A stretch of 64,000 nucleotides of DNA. Source: Ophiodon elongatus (taxonomy: Eukaryota > Chordata > Actinopteri > Perciformes > Hexagrammidae). A program made the position numbers and the translations under genes. The stretch spans positions 1 to 64,000 of the forward strand of contig JACSYO010001608.1 of NCBI GenBank assembly GCA_016806645.1, read 5' to 3'. The notes under the pieces were generated by a model. It saw only the letters and a list, made by a program, of their open reading frames with translations. It had not been told where the DNA came from and made no database searches. Positions 1 through 11,161 of this stretch are shown in pieces (within the stretch, counting starts at the first letter, position 1; each line of letters starts with the position of its first letter).

Positions 1-400
1 AAACAGCAGAGAGGATCCTGAGACCCTGAACCTGACGTTCTCTTCCCTCCGGCTGCGCCTAAAACACAGCTCCTATTGCGACACCCACCAGGATACGAAC
101 ACAGCTCCTACTGCGGTCGTACAGAGACCGGATGGCCCGGTATAACGGGTCCGGCACCCCATACTCCCGCAGCACCCCCCAAAAAACCCCCGAGGGACCC
201 GGTCGAAAGCCTTCTCCAAGTCCACAAAACACATGTAGACTGGTGGGGTAACTCCAGGACCCTCCAGTAGTCTGTGAGGGTAAAGAGCTGGTCCTCTGTT
301 CCACGACCGGGACGGAATCAACTCTGCTCCTCTTGAATCTGAGGTTCCACAATCGGTTGGAGCTCCTTTCCAGCACCCTGCATAAGCTTTCCTCAGGAGG
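1..400 (-). mobile_element. LINE reverse-transcriptase fragment, 5'-truncated
   Basis: Read on the minus strand this matches the RT region of the larger LINE at 21371-24655: the same blocks appear, including the segment encoding VYMCFVDLEKAFDRVPRG and the one encoding RIQEEQCGFRPG (degraded here). Several small indels shift the frame, so it is dead. The LINE sequence ends (its 5' side) exactly where the satellite array begins at about 401; no upstream RT or endonuclease sequence is found on the far side of the array. The left end lies at or beyond the window edge. Confidence 0.85.
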
Positions 401-3400
401 ATGAGTAGTGAGATACCCCGATAGAGAGGCTGAGTAGTGAGATACCCCGATAGAGAGGCTGAGTAGTGTGATACCCCGATAGAGAGGCTGAGTAGTGTGA
501 TACCCCGATAGAGAGGCTGAGTAGTGTGATACCCCGATAGAGAGGCTGAGTAGTGTGATACCCCGATAGAGAGGCTGAGTAGTGTGATACCCCGATAGAG
601 AGGCTGAGTAGTGTGATACCCCGATAGAGAGGCTGAGTAGTGTGATACCCCGATAGAGAGGCTGAGTAGTGTGATACCCCGATAGAGAGGCTGAGTAGTG
701 TGATACCCCGATAGAGAGGCTGAGTAGTGAGATACCCCGATAGAGAGGCTGAGTAGTGTGATACCCCGATAGAGAGGCTGAGTAGTGAGATACCCCGATA
801 GAGAGGCTGAGTAGTGAGATACCCCGATAGAGAGGCTGAGTAGTGTGATACCCCGATAGAGAGGCTGAGTAGTGTGATACCCCGATAGAGAGGCTGAGTA
901 GTGAGATACCCCGATAGAGAGGATGAGTAGTGAGATACCCCGATAGAGGATGAGTAGTGAGATACCCCGATAGAGAGGCTGAGTAGTGAGATACCCCGAT
1001 AGAGGATGAGTAGTGTGATACCCCGATAGAGGATGAGTAGTGTGATACCCCGATAGAGAGGCTGAATAGTGAGATACCCCGATAGAGGATGAGTAGTGTG
1101 ATACCCCGATAGAGCGGCTGAGTAGTGTGATACCCCGATAGAGAGGCTGAGTAGTGAGATACCCCGATAGAGAGGCTGAGTAGTGTGATACCCCGATAGA
1201 GAGGCTGAGTAGTGTGATACCCCGATAGAGAGGCTGAGTAGTGAGATACCCCGATAGAGGATGAGTAGTGAGATACCCCGATAGAGAGGCTGAGTAGTGA
1301 GATACCCCGATAGAGTTGAGTAGTGTGATACCCCGATAGAGGTGAGTAGTGAGATACCCGATAGAGGATGAGTAGTGAGATACCCCGATAGAGGATGAGT
1401 AGTGTGATACCCCGATAGAGATGAGTAGTGTGATACCCCGATAGAGGATGGAGTAGTGTGATACCCCGATAGAGGATGAGTAGTGTGATACCCCGATAGA
1501 GAGGCTGAGTAGTGAGATACCCCGATAGAGCGGCTGAGTAGTGTGATACCCCGATAGAGAGGCTGAGTAGTGAGATACCCCGATAGAGCGGCTGAGTAGT
1601 GTGATACCCCGATAGAGAGGCTGAGTAGTGAGATACCCCGATAGAGGATGAGTAGTGAGATACCCCGATAGAGAGGCTGAGTAGTGAGATACCCCGATAG
1701 AGGGCTGAGTAGTGTGATACCCCGATAGAGGATGAGTAGTGTGATACCCCGATAGAGAGGCTGAGTAGTGAGATACCCCGATAGAGCGGCTGAGTAGTGT
1801 GATACCCCGATAGAGAGGCTGAGTAGTGAGATACCCGATAGAGGCTGAGTAGTGGATACCCCGATAGAGAGGCTGAGTAGTGTGATACCCCGATAGAGAG
1901 GCTGAGTAGTGTGATACCCCGATAGAGAGGCTGAGTAGTGTGATACCCCGATAGAGGATGAGTAGTGTGATACCCCGATAGAGAGGCTGAGTAGTGAGAT
2001 ACCCCGATAGAGCGGCTGAGTAGTGTGATACCCCGATAGAGAGGCTGAGTAGTGTGATACCCCGATAGAGAGGCTGAGTAGTGAGATACCCCGATAGAGA
2101 GGCTGAGTAGTGAGATACCCCGATAGAGAGGCTGAGTAGTGTGATACCCCGATAGAGAGGCTGAGTAGTGTGATACCCCGATAGAGAGGATGAGTAGTGA
2201 GATACCCCGATAGAGAGGCTGAGTAGTGTGATACCCCGATAGAGAGGCTGAGTAGTGTGATACCCCGATAGAGAGGCTGAGTAGTGTGATACCCCGATAG
2301 AGAGGCTGAGTAGTGTGATACCCCGATAGAGAGGCTGAGTAGTGTGATACCCCGATAGAGAGGCTGAGTAGTGAGATACCCGATAGAGGATGAGTAGTGT
2401 GATACCCCGATAGAGGATGAGTAGTGTGATACCCCGATAGAGAGGCTGAATAGTGAGATACCCCGATAGAGGGCTGAGTAGTGTGATACCCCGATAGAGA
2501 GGTGAGTAGGAGATACCCCGATAGAGATGAGTAGTGGATACCCGATAGAGAGGCTGAGTAGTGAGATACCCCGATAGAGCGGCTGAGTAGTGTGATACCC
2601 CGATAGAGAGGCTGAGTAGTGAGATACCCCGATAGAGGATGAGTAGTGAGATACCCCGATAGAGAGGCTGAGTAGTGAGATACCCCGATAGAGGATGAGT
2701 AGTGTGATACCCCGATAGAGAGGCTGAGTAGTGTGATACCCCGATAGAGAGGCTGAGTAGTGAGATACCCCGATAGAGGGCTGAGTAGTGTGAACCGATA
2801 GAGAGGCTGAGTAGTGTGATACCCCGATAGAGAGGCTGAGTAGTGAGATACCCCGATAGAGAGGATGAGTAGTGTGATACCCCGATAGAGAGGCTGAGTA
2901 GTGAGATACCCCGATAGAGAGGCTGAGTAGTGTGATACCCCGATAGAGAGGCTGAGTAGTGTGATACCCCGATAGAGAGGCTGAGTAGTGTGATACCCCG
3001 ATAGAAGGCTGAGTAGTGTGATACCCCGATAGAGAGGTTGAGTAGTGATACCCGATAGAGGCTGAGTAGTGTGATACCCCGATAGAGAGGCTGAGTAGTG
3101 GATACCCCGATAGAGAGGCTGAGTAGTGAGATACCCCGATAGAGAGGCTGAGTAGTGTGATACCCCGATAGAGAGGCTGAGTAGTGTGATACCCCGATAG
3201 AGAGGATGAGTAGTGTGATACCCCGATAGAGAGGATGAGTAGTGTGATACCCATAGAGAGGCTGAGTAGTGAGATACCCCGATAGAGAGGCTGAGTAGTG
3301 TGATACCCGATAGAGAGGCTGAGTAGTGAGATACCCCGTAGAGGGCTGGTAGTGTGATACGATAGAGGTGGTAGTGTGATACCCGATAGAGAGGCTGAGT

Positions 3401-4472
3401 AGTGTGATACCCCGATAGAGAGGCTGAGTAGTGTGATACCCCGATAGAGAGGCTGAGTAGTGTGATACCCCGATAGAGAGGCTGAGTAGTGTGATACCCC
3501 GATAGAGAGGCTGAGTAGTGAGATACCCCGATAGAGGATGAGTAGTGAGATACCCCGATAGAGAGGCTGAATAGTGAGATACCCCGATAGAGGATGAGTA
3601 GTGTGATACCCCGATAGAGGATGAGTAGTGTGATACCCCGATAGAGAGGCTGAATAGTGAGATACCCCGATAGAGGATGAGTAGTGTGATACCCCGATAG
3701 AGCGGCTGAGTAGTGTGATACCCCGATAGAGAGGCTGAGTAGTGAGATACCCCGATAGAGGATGAGTAGTGAGATACCCCGATAGAGAGGCTGAGTAGTG
3801 AGATACCCCGATAGAGCGGCTGAGTAGTGTGATACCCCGATAGAGAGGCTGAGTAGTGAGATACCCCGATAGAGGATGAGTAGTGAGATACCCCGATAGA
3901 GAGGCTGAGTAGTGAGATACCCCGATAGAGGATGAGTAGTGTGATACCCCGATAGAGGATGAGTAGTGTGATACCCCGATAGAGAGGCTGAGTAGTGAGA
4001 TACCCCGATAGAGCGGCTGAGTAGTGTGATACCCCGATAGAGAGGCTGAGTAGTGTGATACCCCGATAGAGAGGCTGAGTAGTGAGATACCCCGATAGAG
4101 AGGCTGAGTAGTGTGATACCCCGATAGAGAGGCTGAGTAGTGAGATACCCCGATAGAGAGGCTGAGTAGTGTGATACCCCGATAGAGAGGATGAGTAGTG
4201 AGATACCCCGATAGAGAGGATGAGTAGTGTGATACCCCGATAGAGAGGCTGAGTAGTGAGATACCCCGATAGAGCGGCTGAGTAGTGTGATACCCCGATA
4301 GAGAGGCTGAGTAGTGAGATACCCCGATAGAGCGGCTGAGTAGTGTGATACCCCGATAGAGAGGCTGAGTAGTGTGATACCCCGATAGAGAGGCTGAGTA
4401 GTGTGATACCCCGATAGAGAGGCTGAGTAGTGTGATACCCCGATAGAGAGGCTGAGTAGTGAGATACCCCGA
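401..4472. repeat. LINE-derived satellite array, 27-29 bp unit, about 140 copies
   Basis: The main unit is 29 bp and contains gaggctgagtagtgtgatac followed by cccgata and a two-base ga junction; a 27 bp variant lacks the ga and has a for c (gaggatgag). A t/a variant (gtgtg versus gtgag) alternates through the array. The 27 bp core is found once, uninterrupted, in the LINE at about 22640-22666, where it encodes YRGITLLS on the minus strand. Because 29 is not a multiple of 3 and no minus-strand frame of the unit has a stop, all three minus frames stay open for up to about 1,500 codons with a 29-residue periodic peptide. These frames are a consequence of the repeat and are not called as genes. 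Short deletions (around 1310-1470, 2490-2540, 3330-3380) break the rhythm. Confidence 0.97.
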
Positions 4473-5039
4473 CGTCGGGGGACATTCCCCTCTGTGTCTC
4501 CGTCGTCACACATGTCCTCGAGGCGTTCACACACAATAAATGACGTGAAGCATGTGGCCGTAAATGGGTGACTGCAGGTTTTTCAAGAATAATTATTTGA
4601 AGAAAAATGCCTCTGGCCTCCCAGCTGTGAAAACTCTTTATCTTCCTTCTCTGATAGTGAACTGCATATGTTTGTATTTGGGAGGAGTAGAAGGACAAAA
4701 GACTGGAGGACATGTTTCACTTAGTTAACAAACCAGTCAAATGGGATTTATTTAGAAGATAATAGGCAGAAAATAATCCTTATAATAGGAATAAACTGCT
4801 TCTTTCACTGGGATCTTCAGTCAAGACAAAACCTTTCCACATGTTTAATCCAGTTTAAAATAACACTCGTTATTAACAAATGTTCTTTCAGTTTGATGAC
4901 GATGAAAACTAACTTTAAGCTCTTTTTCTGAATTTGAAAATTATTGAAAATGTAACGGATGATCACAACACTCCTCCTCCTGTACAAATATCATCCGTCA
5001 ATATATCACAAATATAAATACGTGTTTTCTATTTTTCAG
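4473..5039. other. Non-coding stretch upstream of the protease
   Basis: AT-rich single-copy-looking sequence with no convincing exon. The first exon of the protease (initiator Met and most of the signal peptide) should lie upstream of 5040, but no ATG-hydrophobic-donor pattern was found here. It may lie before the array or have been lost. Confidence 0.5.
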
Positions 5040-8000
5040 AGTCTCACTCACAACTAAATGGTAAGTCACAATTTTTATGTTTTTCTTTACTTCTTTACTT
5101 GTCAACATGCTGTTGGGACTTCAATTGTTTGGTTCACAGTTTCATTATTGTTAGTATTTTAGATGAATTATGGAATGAGAGTAGAAACTCTGTTGCTCAG
5201 GACGGTTGGATTAGACCTGAGGTCACGGAGGCGTTGCTCACTGTGGTTCTGCCGTCCGTCTCTCTCCAGTGTGCGGTCGGGCTGCGCTCAACACCCGGAT
5301 CGTCGGGGGCCAGGCGGCCCCTGAGGGCAGCTGGCCCTGGATGGCCAGTCTGCAGAGATCTGGAAGACACTTCTGTGGAGGAACGCTCATCAACAGTGAA
5401 TGGGTGCTGACGGCCGCTCACTGCTTCCAACCGTAAGCAAGGAGACCAGAGCACAGTCTTGTGTGTTTGCATTGCCGCTGTTGCTCTGACGCTCTGCAAT
5501 GTGTCTCTTCAGACCCAGCACCAGAAACCTAGTTGTGTCTCTGGGTCGCCAGACTCTGCAGGGCATCAACCCCAATGCGGTGTCACGGACGGTGACGCAG
5601 ATCATCAACCACCCCGACTACAACAGCCGTACCAGTGACAACGACATCTGCCTCCTGAAGCTCGACTCGTCGGTGGATTTCAACAACTTCATCACGCCCG
5701 TCTGCCTGGCGGCTCCAGACAGCAGCTTCCACAGCGGCACCGACTCCTGGGTCACCGGCTGGGGAACCATTGGATCCGGAGGTGGGTCAGGGAGATTTTC
5801 AGAGGTGGCATGAGAGTAACAACGGTGAATATGTTATGTCACAAAAGAGCAACCAGTGAACAGGAGAGAGACTATATCTTGGAGAGACCTGTCAATCACC
5901 CTGTAGCCCCGCCCTAAAGCATCCCCTGCTTTATTGACTGTTTGACTGTAAATGGACCATAATTTACTAAATGAATATCATGCTGTATTGAAGAAGACTT
6001 GAAACTAGAGATTGAGACATAAACTCATGTTTACAATGTTTACTGAGGGAATAAATCAAGAGAGAAGTAGTCATTTTCTATAGACTTCTAGACAACCAGA
6101 GGAGTCGCCCCCTGGTGGTCAGGAGAGAGAATGCAGCTTTAACACATGAAGCTTTGACTTCTATACAACCAGAGGAGTCGCCCCCTGGTGGTCAGGAGAG
6201 AGAATGCAGCTTGAACACATGAAGCTTTGACTTCTATACAACCAGAAGAGTCGCCGCCTGGTGGTCAGGAGAGAGAATGCAGCTTTAAAAGTCTGTTTAT
6301 TGAACTGTATTTGTGTCTCTTTAGTGCCCCTTCCGTTCCCACAAGAACTGATGGAGGTGGAAGTGCCCGTCGTGGGGAATAGACAGTGTAACTGTGACTA
6401 TAACGTGGGCGATATCACAGACAACATGATCTGCGCCGGGCTCCGTGTTGGAGGGAAGGACTCCTGTCAGGTGATGATCTTCACTCAGGTGTTTGTGTCA
6501 GATTTGACCTCATGCAAAGGTTCCCTCTCCTGAATGTTTCTCTGCCTAAAGGGGGACTCAGGCGGTCCGCTGGTGAGCAAGCAGAACGGTCGCTGGACCC
6601 AGAGCGGAGTCGTGAGTTTTGGAATAGGTTGCGCACTGCCTAATATCCCAGGAGTCTACGCCAGAGTGTCCCAGTACCGGGACTGGATCAACAGCCAGAT
6701 CTCCAGCAATCGACCGGGCTTCGTCACCTTCACGTCCACCGGGATCGACAGTGACCTCAGCGTCACCTGTCGTGGTCTGCCAGCACTTACAACCCTCTTC
6801 CCTCCAACCACCACGGCCGCACGTGAGTCCAGACTGTAAACACGGAATATACTCTCTGTCTCAACTTTTAAATTAGATGTTTTCATATAAGATTAGCTTC
6901 AAACTGTACTTAAAGTAAAAGTATTGATTGGTCAGTAATATTTTCAAATGTAGTGCAGTAAAAAGTACAATAACTACCTCTGAGATGTAGTATAGTAAAA
7001 AGTACAATCTGTACCTCTGAGATGCAGCAGAACATGGAAATACTTAAGTTAAGTACCACAAATTTGTACTTCCAGGAACAGTTCCTCCCCCAAAATAAAA
7101 GCTTGAGTTTGACCTTTGACCTGAAGTGTTATTTATCAGTCTGGATAGTTTCAGTGTAGAGACGTCCGTCTTGTCGCCAACAGAAGGAACTCGATGACAC
7201 TGAGCGTCACCATAGACTCGGACAGTAAATGTGATTGTGATTGTTCCTCCAGCGGTGTTCTGTGGCCGGGCCCCGAGGAATTCGCGTATCCTGGGGGGAA
7301 GCTCCGTGGCGACGGCTGGCGTGTGGCCGTGGATGGCGAGCCTGCAGAAGAATGGAAGTCACGCGTGTGGCGGGACTCTGGTGTCCGTGGACTCCGTGTT
7401 GAGCAACGCCAACTGCTTCTCCAGGTGAGACTCACACCTGGGGGAAATGCACAGGTTCTTTTAAACCGGAGCCAATCCCAGCTGACATTGAGCGAAGGCA
7501 GGGTTCACCTGGACAGGGTACACTTTGGACAGGGTTCACCTGGACAGGGTACACTTTGGACAGGGTTCACCTGGACAGGGTACACTTTGGACAGGGTACA
7601 CCTTGGACAGGGTATGCCTGGACAGGTTGCCAGTTCATCTCAGGGCACACATAAAGACAGACAACCATTCACAGTCACACCTATGGGCAATACAGAGTCT
7701 CCAGTTAACCTAAGCTGCATACCTTTGGGAGGAACTGGAGAGAACCCATGCTGCCACGAGGAACACGTGCAAACTCCACACAGAAGGACTGCCCGGTATC
7801 GGGCATCGAACCTAGGCCCCTCTTGCTGTGAGGTGACGATGCTAGCCACTGCACCACCAGCACTTTCAAACCAATCAGAGTTCATTTCCTCTCCCACAGC
7901 TCCCCCACGCCGTCTGAATGGACCGTTGTGTTGGGTCGGTTGAAGCAGAACGGGTCCAACCCCTTTGAGGTGACGCTGAACGTGACCAATATCACCCTGA

Positions 8001-9120
8001 GCACCCGGAACGGGTCCAACATCGCGGTGCTGCAACTGGCAACCTTACCCAGCCTGTCCGACTACATCCAGCCCATCTGCCTGGACAACGGACAAACCTT
8101 CGCTGTGGGCTCCACGTGCTGGGTGGCGGGCTGGAGCGCCGGGCAAGGAGGAGGTGAGTCCAGAACCACGCTCTGCATCGTTTCACCTCTCCAGATTCAA
8201 TTCCCGCCATCTGGGTTCGATCCAGATGTTTCATCTCTCACCGTTTCCTTGTTTTTCCATCTTCAGAGGAAGAAGTTCTGCAGGAGTCCCAGACCTCGGT
8301 GGAAAATTGTGGGAACGCGTCGTCGTCCAGTGACAGCATTTGTACCGGACTTTTAACACTGGAGCAGGTGAGAAAGTTATACTTTTATGTCTTTCTGAAG
8401 ATATTTTGTCTTTATTTGATAGTGATAGTCAAGAAAGGGAGAGAGAGAGAGACATGCATCAAAGGTCGTAGGTCGGATTCAAACCTCCGCCATGCTGCAG
8501 TACGTACAGTTTGTAAAGCAGCTTCAGGACGCGTCCTCTCTCTGAGCTTGAACGGCAGCTGGAATCTCGCAATGTTGCGACCTGACTTCATCTCCTAATA
8601 TCTATCTGTTCCATGAAACAGTTCGTTTGCTGCATGTCTCTTTCCCTACGGTCCCCGTCTCTCCGCTATCGAATAAAGACATTAAAAATGACCCCAAAAA
8701 AACCCTGAAACATTTGAAACTGGCCATTTCTTGCAATATGCTTTTGCACTTTCTTCTCACCTAACTATTTTTTTGAGAACAGCGTTCTTACTAAGTGTGT
8801 GTGTGTGTGTGTGTGTGTGTGTTCAGGAGGACTCTGGAGGTCCGTTGATGTGTAAGCTGGACGGCTCCTGGTTCCAGGCAGCAGTGTTATCATCTGAAAA
8901 CACCACCAGGGAAGCACGAGCAGGAGTGCAGGTCTTCACAAGTCTGAGCACCTTCCAGGACTTTCTGGATAATAACGTGGGCTTCTTATCTCCCTTCACC
9001 ACGTCTTCCTCCAACATGACCTCCACCAGCAGCGGGCGCGCTCCTGCTCACTCCCCCTTCCTCCTCCTCCTCTCCCTCCACCTCCTCGTCTTCTCCGTGT
9101 GTCTCCACCTCTTCGTGTAG
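5040..9120 (+). CDS. Polyserase-like tandem trypsin-family serine protease, 5' exon missing
   Basis: Exons inferred at 5040-5060, 5270-5432, 5513-5781, 6325-6470, 6552-6822, 7253-7424, 7900-8153, 8267-8367 and 8827-9120; the phases join to about 562 codons. Exon 5040-5060 encodes SHSQLN, the end of a signal peptide. Domain 1 has the activation site RIVGG, catalytic His in TAAHC, Asp in DNDI, Ser in GDSGGP, and an Asp six residues before that Ser as in trypsin-like specificity. Domain 2 starts RILGG but has SNANC where His should be and NIAVL where Asp should be; EDSGGP keeps the Ser. Domain 2 is therefore probably a pseudoprotease. The C terminus is Ser/Thr-rich and ends in a hydrophobic leucine-rich tail with no basic residues, like a GPI-attachment signal. 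The architecture resembles polyserase-2 (PRSS36) or fish prss27-like genes; the orthologue is not certain. Proposed action: extracellular proteolysis at the cell surface. Confidence 0.85.
6080..6290 (-). repeat. About 3 copies of a 72-75 bp CTCF-like minisatellite
   Basis: Lies in the protease intron between 5781 and 6325. The unit reads aaccagaggagtcgccccct then ggtggtcaggagagagaatg and so on. It is the reverse complement of the unit at 49916-50740. On the minus strand each unit holds ccaccagggggcg, the core of the CTCF consensus; the third copy (near 6253) is degraded to cgccgcctggtgg. Confidence 0.9.
6935..7045. repeat. GTAC-rich dispersed minisatellite, about 2 copies
   Basis: Unit contains gtagtatagtaaaaagtaca and tacctctgagatg. 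The same unit recurs at 19835-20060, 26375-26540, 28195-28390 and 41330-41465. Confidence 0.8.
7503..7622. repeat. Minisatellite in protease intron
   Basis: Units of cacctggacagggtacactt and variants, 15-32 bp, follow the 7424 donor by about 80 bp. Confidence 0.85.
7630..7863 (-). mobile_element. tRNA-like fish SINE copy
   Basis: On the minus strand it starts ggtggtgcagtggctagcat (A-box-like) and has a B-box-like GGTTCGATGCCCGATA segment, followed by the common teleost block around gtgtggagtttgcacgtgtt. This pattern is typical of tRNA-derived SINE-type repeats of fish. It sits wholly in an intron of the protease. Confidence 0.7.
8425..8520. mobile_element. Degraded SINE-like remnant
   Basis: gacatgcatcaaaggtcgta followed by ggtcggattcaaacctccgc resembles the internal box region of another abundant fish dispersed repeat. 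Only a short piece is recognisable. Confidence 0.4.
8797..8822. repeat. (GT)13 next to a 3' splice site
   Basis: The GT run is separated from the acceptor AG of the last protease exon (8827) by only a few bases (ttcag). Confidence 0.95.
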
Positions 9121-9688
9121 ACACCTCCACCTTTGTGTGTGTAAATAGTTGTTTACATGATGTGTCGAGCACAAATGAATGCAAACGAGCCAGAATCTGA
9201 GAGACAGTTCAGCTGAAAGCGATGTCCCAGACATCGGTGGGACGAGGGTAGTGAAGCTGGCCGCGTTCACCCAGACATCCAGGGTTCTTATGGTTTTCTC
9301 CACCAGACATCCAGGGTTCTCGTGGTTTTCTCCACTAGACATCCAGGGTTCTTGTGGTTTTCTCCACCAGACATCCAGGGTTCTCGTGGTTTTCTCCACT
9401 AGACATGCAAAACGTTTTTGGGGGATTTTATCAAAGTTAAACTGTTTTTTTTGCACTCAAAAGCCTAAAATGTAAATTGACCAGAGAACCAGGAAGGAAG
9501 AGATATTTAAACCTGATGATTTGATGCAGTTTGTCCAGTTTGTTTGATTTGTTTTGTGCATAACGACAGGAAACAAAGAATAGAAAGATACTATAAATAA
9601 TATATGTGTTTTAAAATCTACTGAACACTTTTGTGCAGGAATGAGAGAAATATTAATGGATTGTGCAAAAGTTCACGGTCTAAATAAA
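9121..9688 (+). other. Probable 3' UTR of the protease
   Basis: Follows the TAG at 9118-9120. It includes a tandem repeat at about 9268-9405: four 32-33 bp units around agacatccagggttcttgtg and gttttctccac. The first good polyadenylation hexamer AATAAA is at 9683-9688. Confidence 0.6.
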
Positions 9689-10690
9689 AAGTGAGATAAT
9701 AGTGCAGAAGATGACGAGTGAGGGGAGATGATGTCTGGGTTGAAAACATTGAGCTCAAACGGCTAAAAATGAAGAATTCCTTTAAGCTGCACTGATGAAA
9801 TGTTTATTAATATTCATCCTACAGGTCTCTGAAGCTACAGGGACCAAAAGGATGTTTTTATGTTTTTATTATGATTGATTTTAAATCAATACAATGAAGA
9901 AATGTGTGAAATCTTTGTAATGTATCATTTTTAACTACTGATGAATATTTTAACTATATTTTGTCCATTTTAAGAACTGAATGAGTTAAATGGGACCTCA
10001 GAGGGCCAATTCATTACGGATCAAATCATAATGTTTGGGCATAATGTCTTGATGGAGCTTACTCATTAAATGACAGATGGAATTAAACTACCTTGCTGTC
10101 ATGGAAGTCTTTTGTAGATCTGAGGACCAGTGGCGTTGATCAGCCTCTCTATCATCTACCTCACGTTCACAGGAGCTTCTGGACCATGACGTTGATATCT
10201 ATCTGAAGCCATCTACACAAACAGTATTTGCTCTAAAGAAATACTTCAGCCGCACTTTAAATGCATAATTATTTGGTTTGAAGGCTAAATACCAAGTCTT
10301 TAATATGAAAGCACTTAATCTGCTTTGTCTTTTGGGCTTTTAGATGAAGTGAACTGATGGCAGACCATGGATATTGGTCTTTAATTGTTTTGGTTGATTA
10401 AAAAGACAAACAGAGAAAATGTTTGTGTTGTTTGTTTCCTTGTTTGTTTACAGCAGCTCCAGACCCTCAGTGGTCAGTTCATTAGGAAACTACGACTCTC
10501 ACAACTATTGCCAGCGACAGCATCATAAGGTTCATCACTATTCTGAATAAAGGACCAAGACTGAGCAAAGCCATCCATTTATAAAACATTTCAGAATTTA
10601 ATGAAACAGAAACACCTGGTAGATGTACCATGTACACCAAGTACACCATTACAACATTTATTAACACTAAAGTATAACTATAATGATATT
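9689..10690. other. Intergenic, no gene seen
   Basis: AT-rich sequence without splice-consistent coding frames or tandem structure. It lies between the convergent 3' ends of the protease and the cysteine-rich gene. Confidence 0.6.
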
Positions 10691-10696
10691 CTATAT

Positions 10697-11161
10697 TTTA
10701 TTTAAATCAATAAATTCCTTAAAAAAGGACATAAACTAACTGAATTGATGCTGAGACATTCACCGCTGCCGGAGCACCAACTGTGTTCATCCGCCGCTGA
10801 AAATAGTCCCAACGACACCATGTGACGAGCGCTTTGAGGAGACGACTGAGACTTTGTATTTACATATTTAAGATGTAGCCAGAGCCGTTTGTGGCTGAGA
10901 GCCGCAGACAGGAAGTCGGACGTGTTGAGAGACGCTCGAACGCTGCAGATCAACATAAAGTAAAATAACGTAAAATAACGTCCGTCAACAAAAGGCACAT
11001 CCAGCATCAGAGATCAAGGCCTCTCATTCACACCTGAGTCTCATTAAAGGTCGAAGGTCAAAAGGAAAGGGAGGGGTAGTCATCCCCCTCTCTCCTCCGT
11101 CAGCCCTCTGATAAAAGTCCTCGTGGTCCATCGGCTGACGGAGGCATCGGACCCCCGGCTC
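10697..11161 (-). other. Probable 3' UTR of the cysteine-rich gene
   Basis: Begins after the stop codon at 11162-11164 (minus strand). A minus-strand AATAAA hexamer lies at 10697-10702. Positions 10785-10812 share about 26 nt with the mfsd11 3' UTR at 44222-44250. Confidence 0.5.

Noticed and set aside
401..4472. CRISPR-like array
   Set aside because: Units are directly abutting with no unique spacers, and this is a vertebrate genome.
59..4713. Two proteins of about 1,500 residues on the minus strand
   Set aside because: They are pure read-through of the 29 bp satellite in three open frames, with no start context, splice sites or family similarity.
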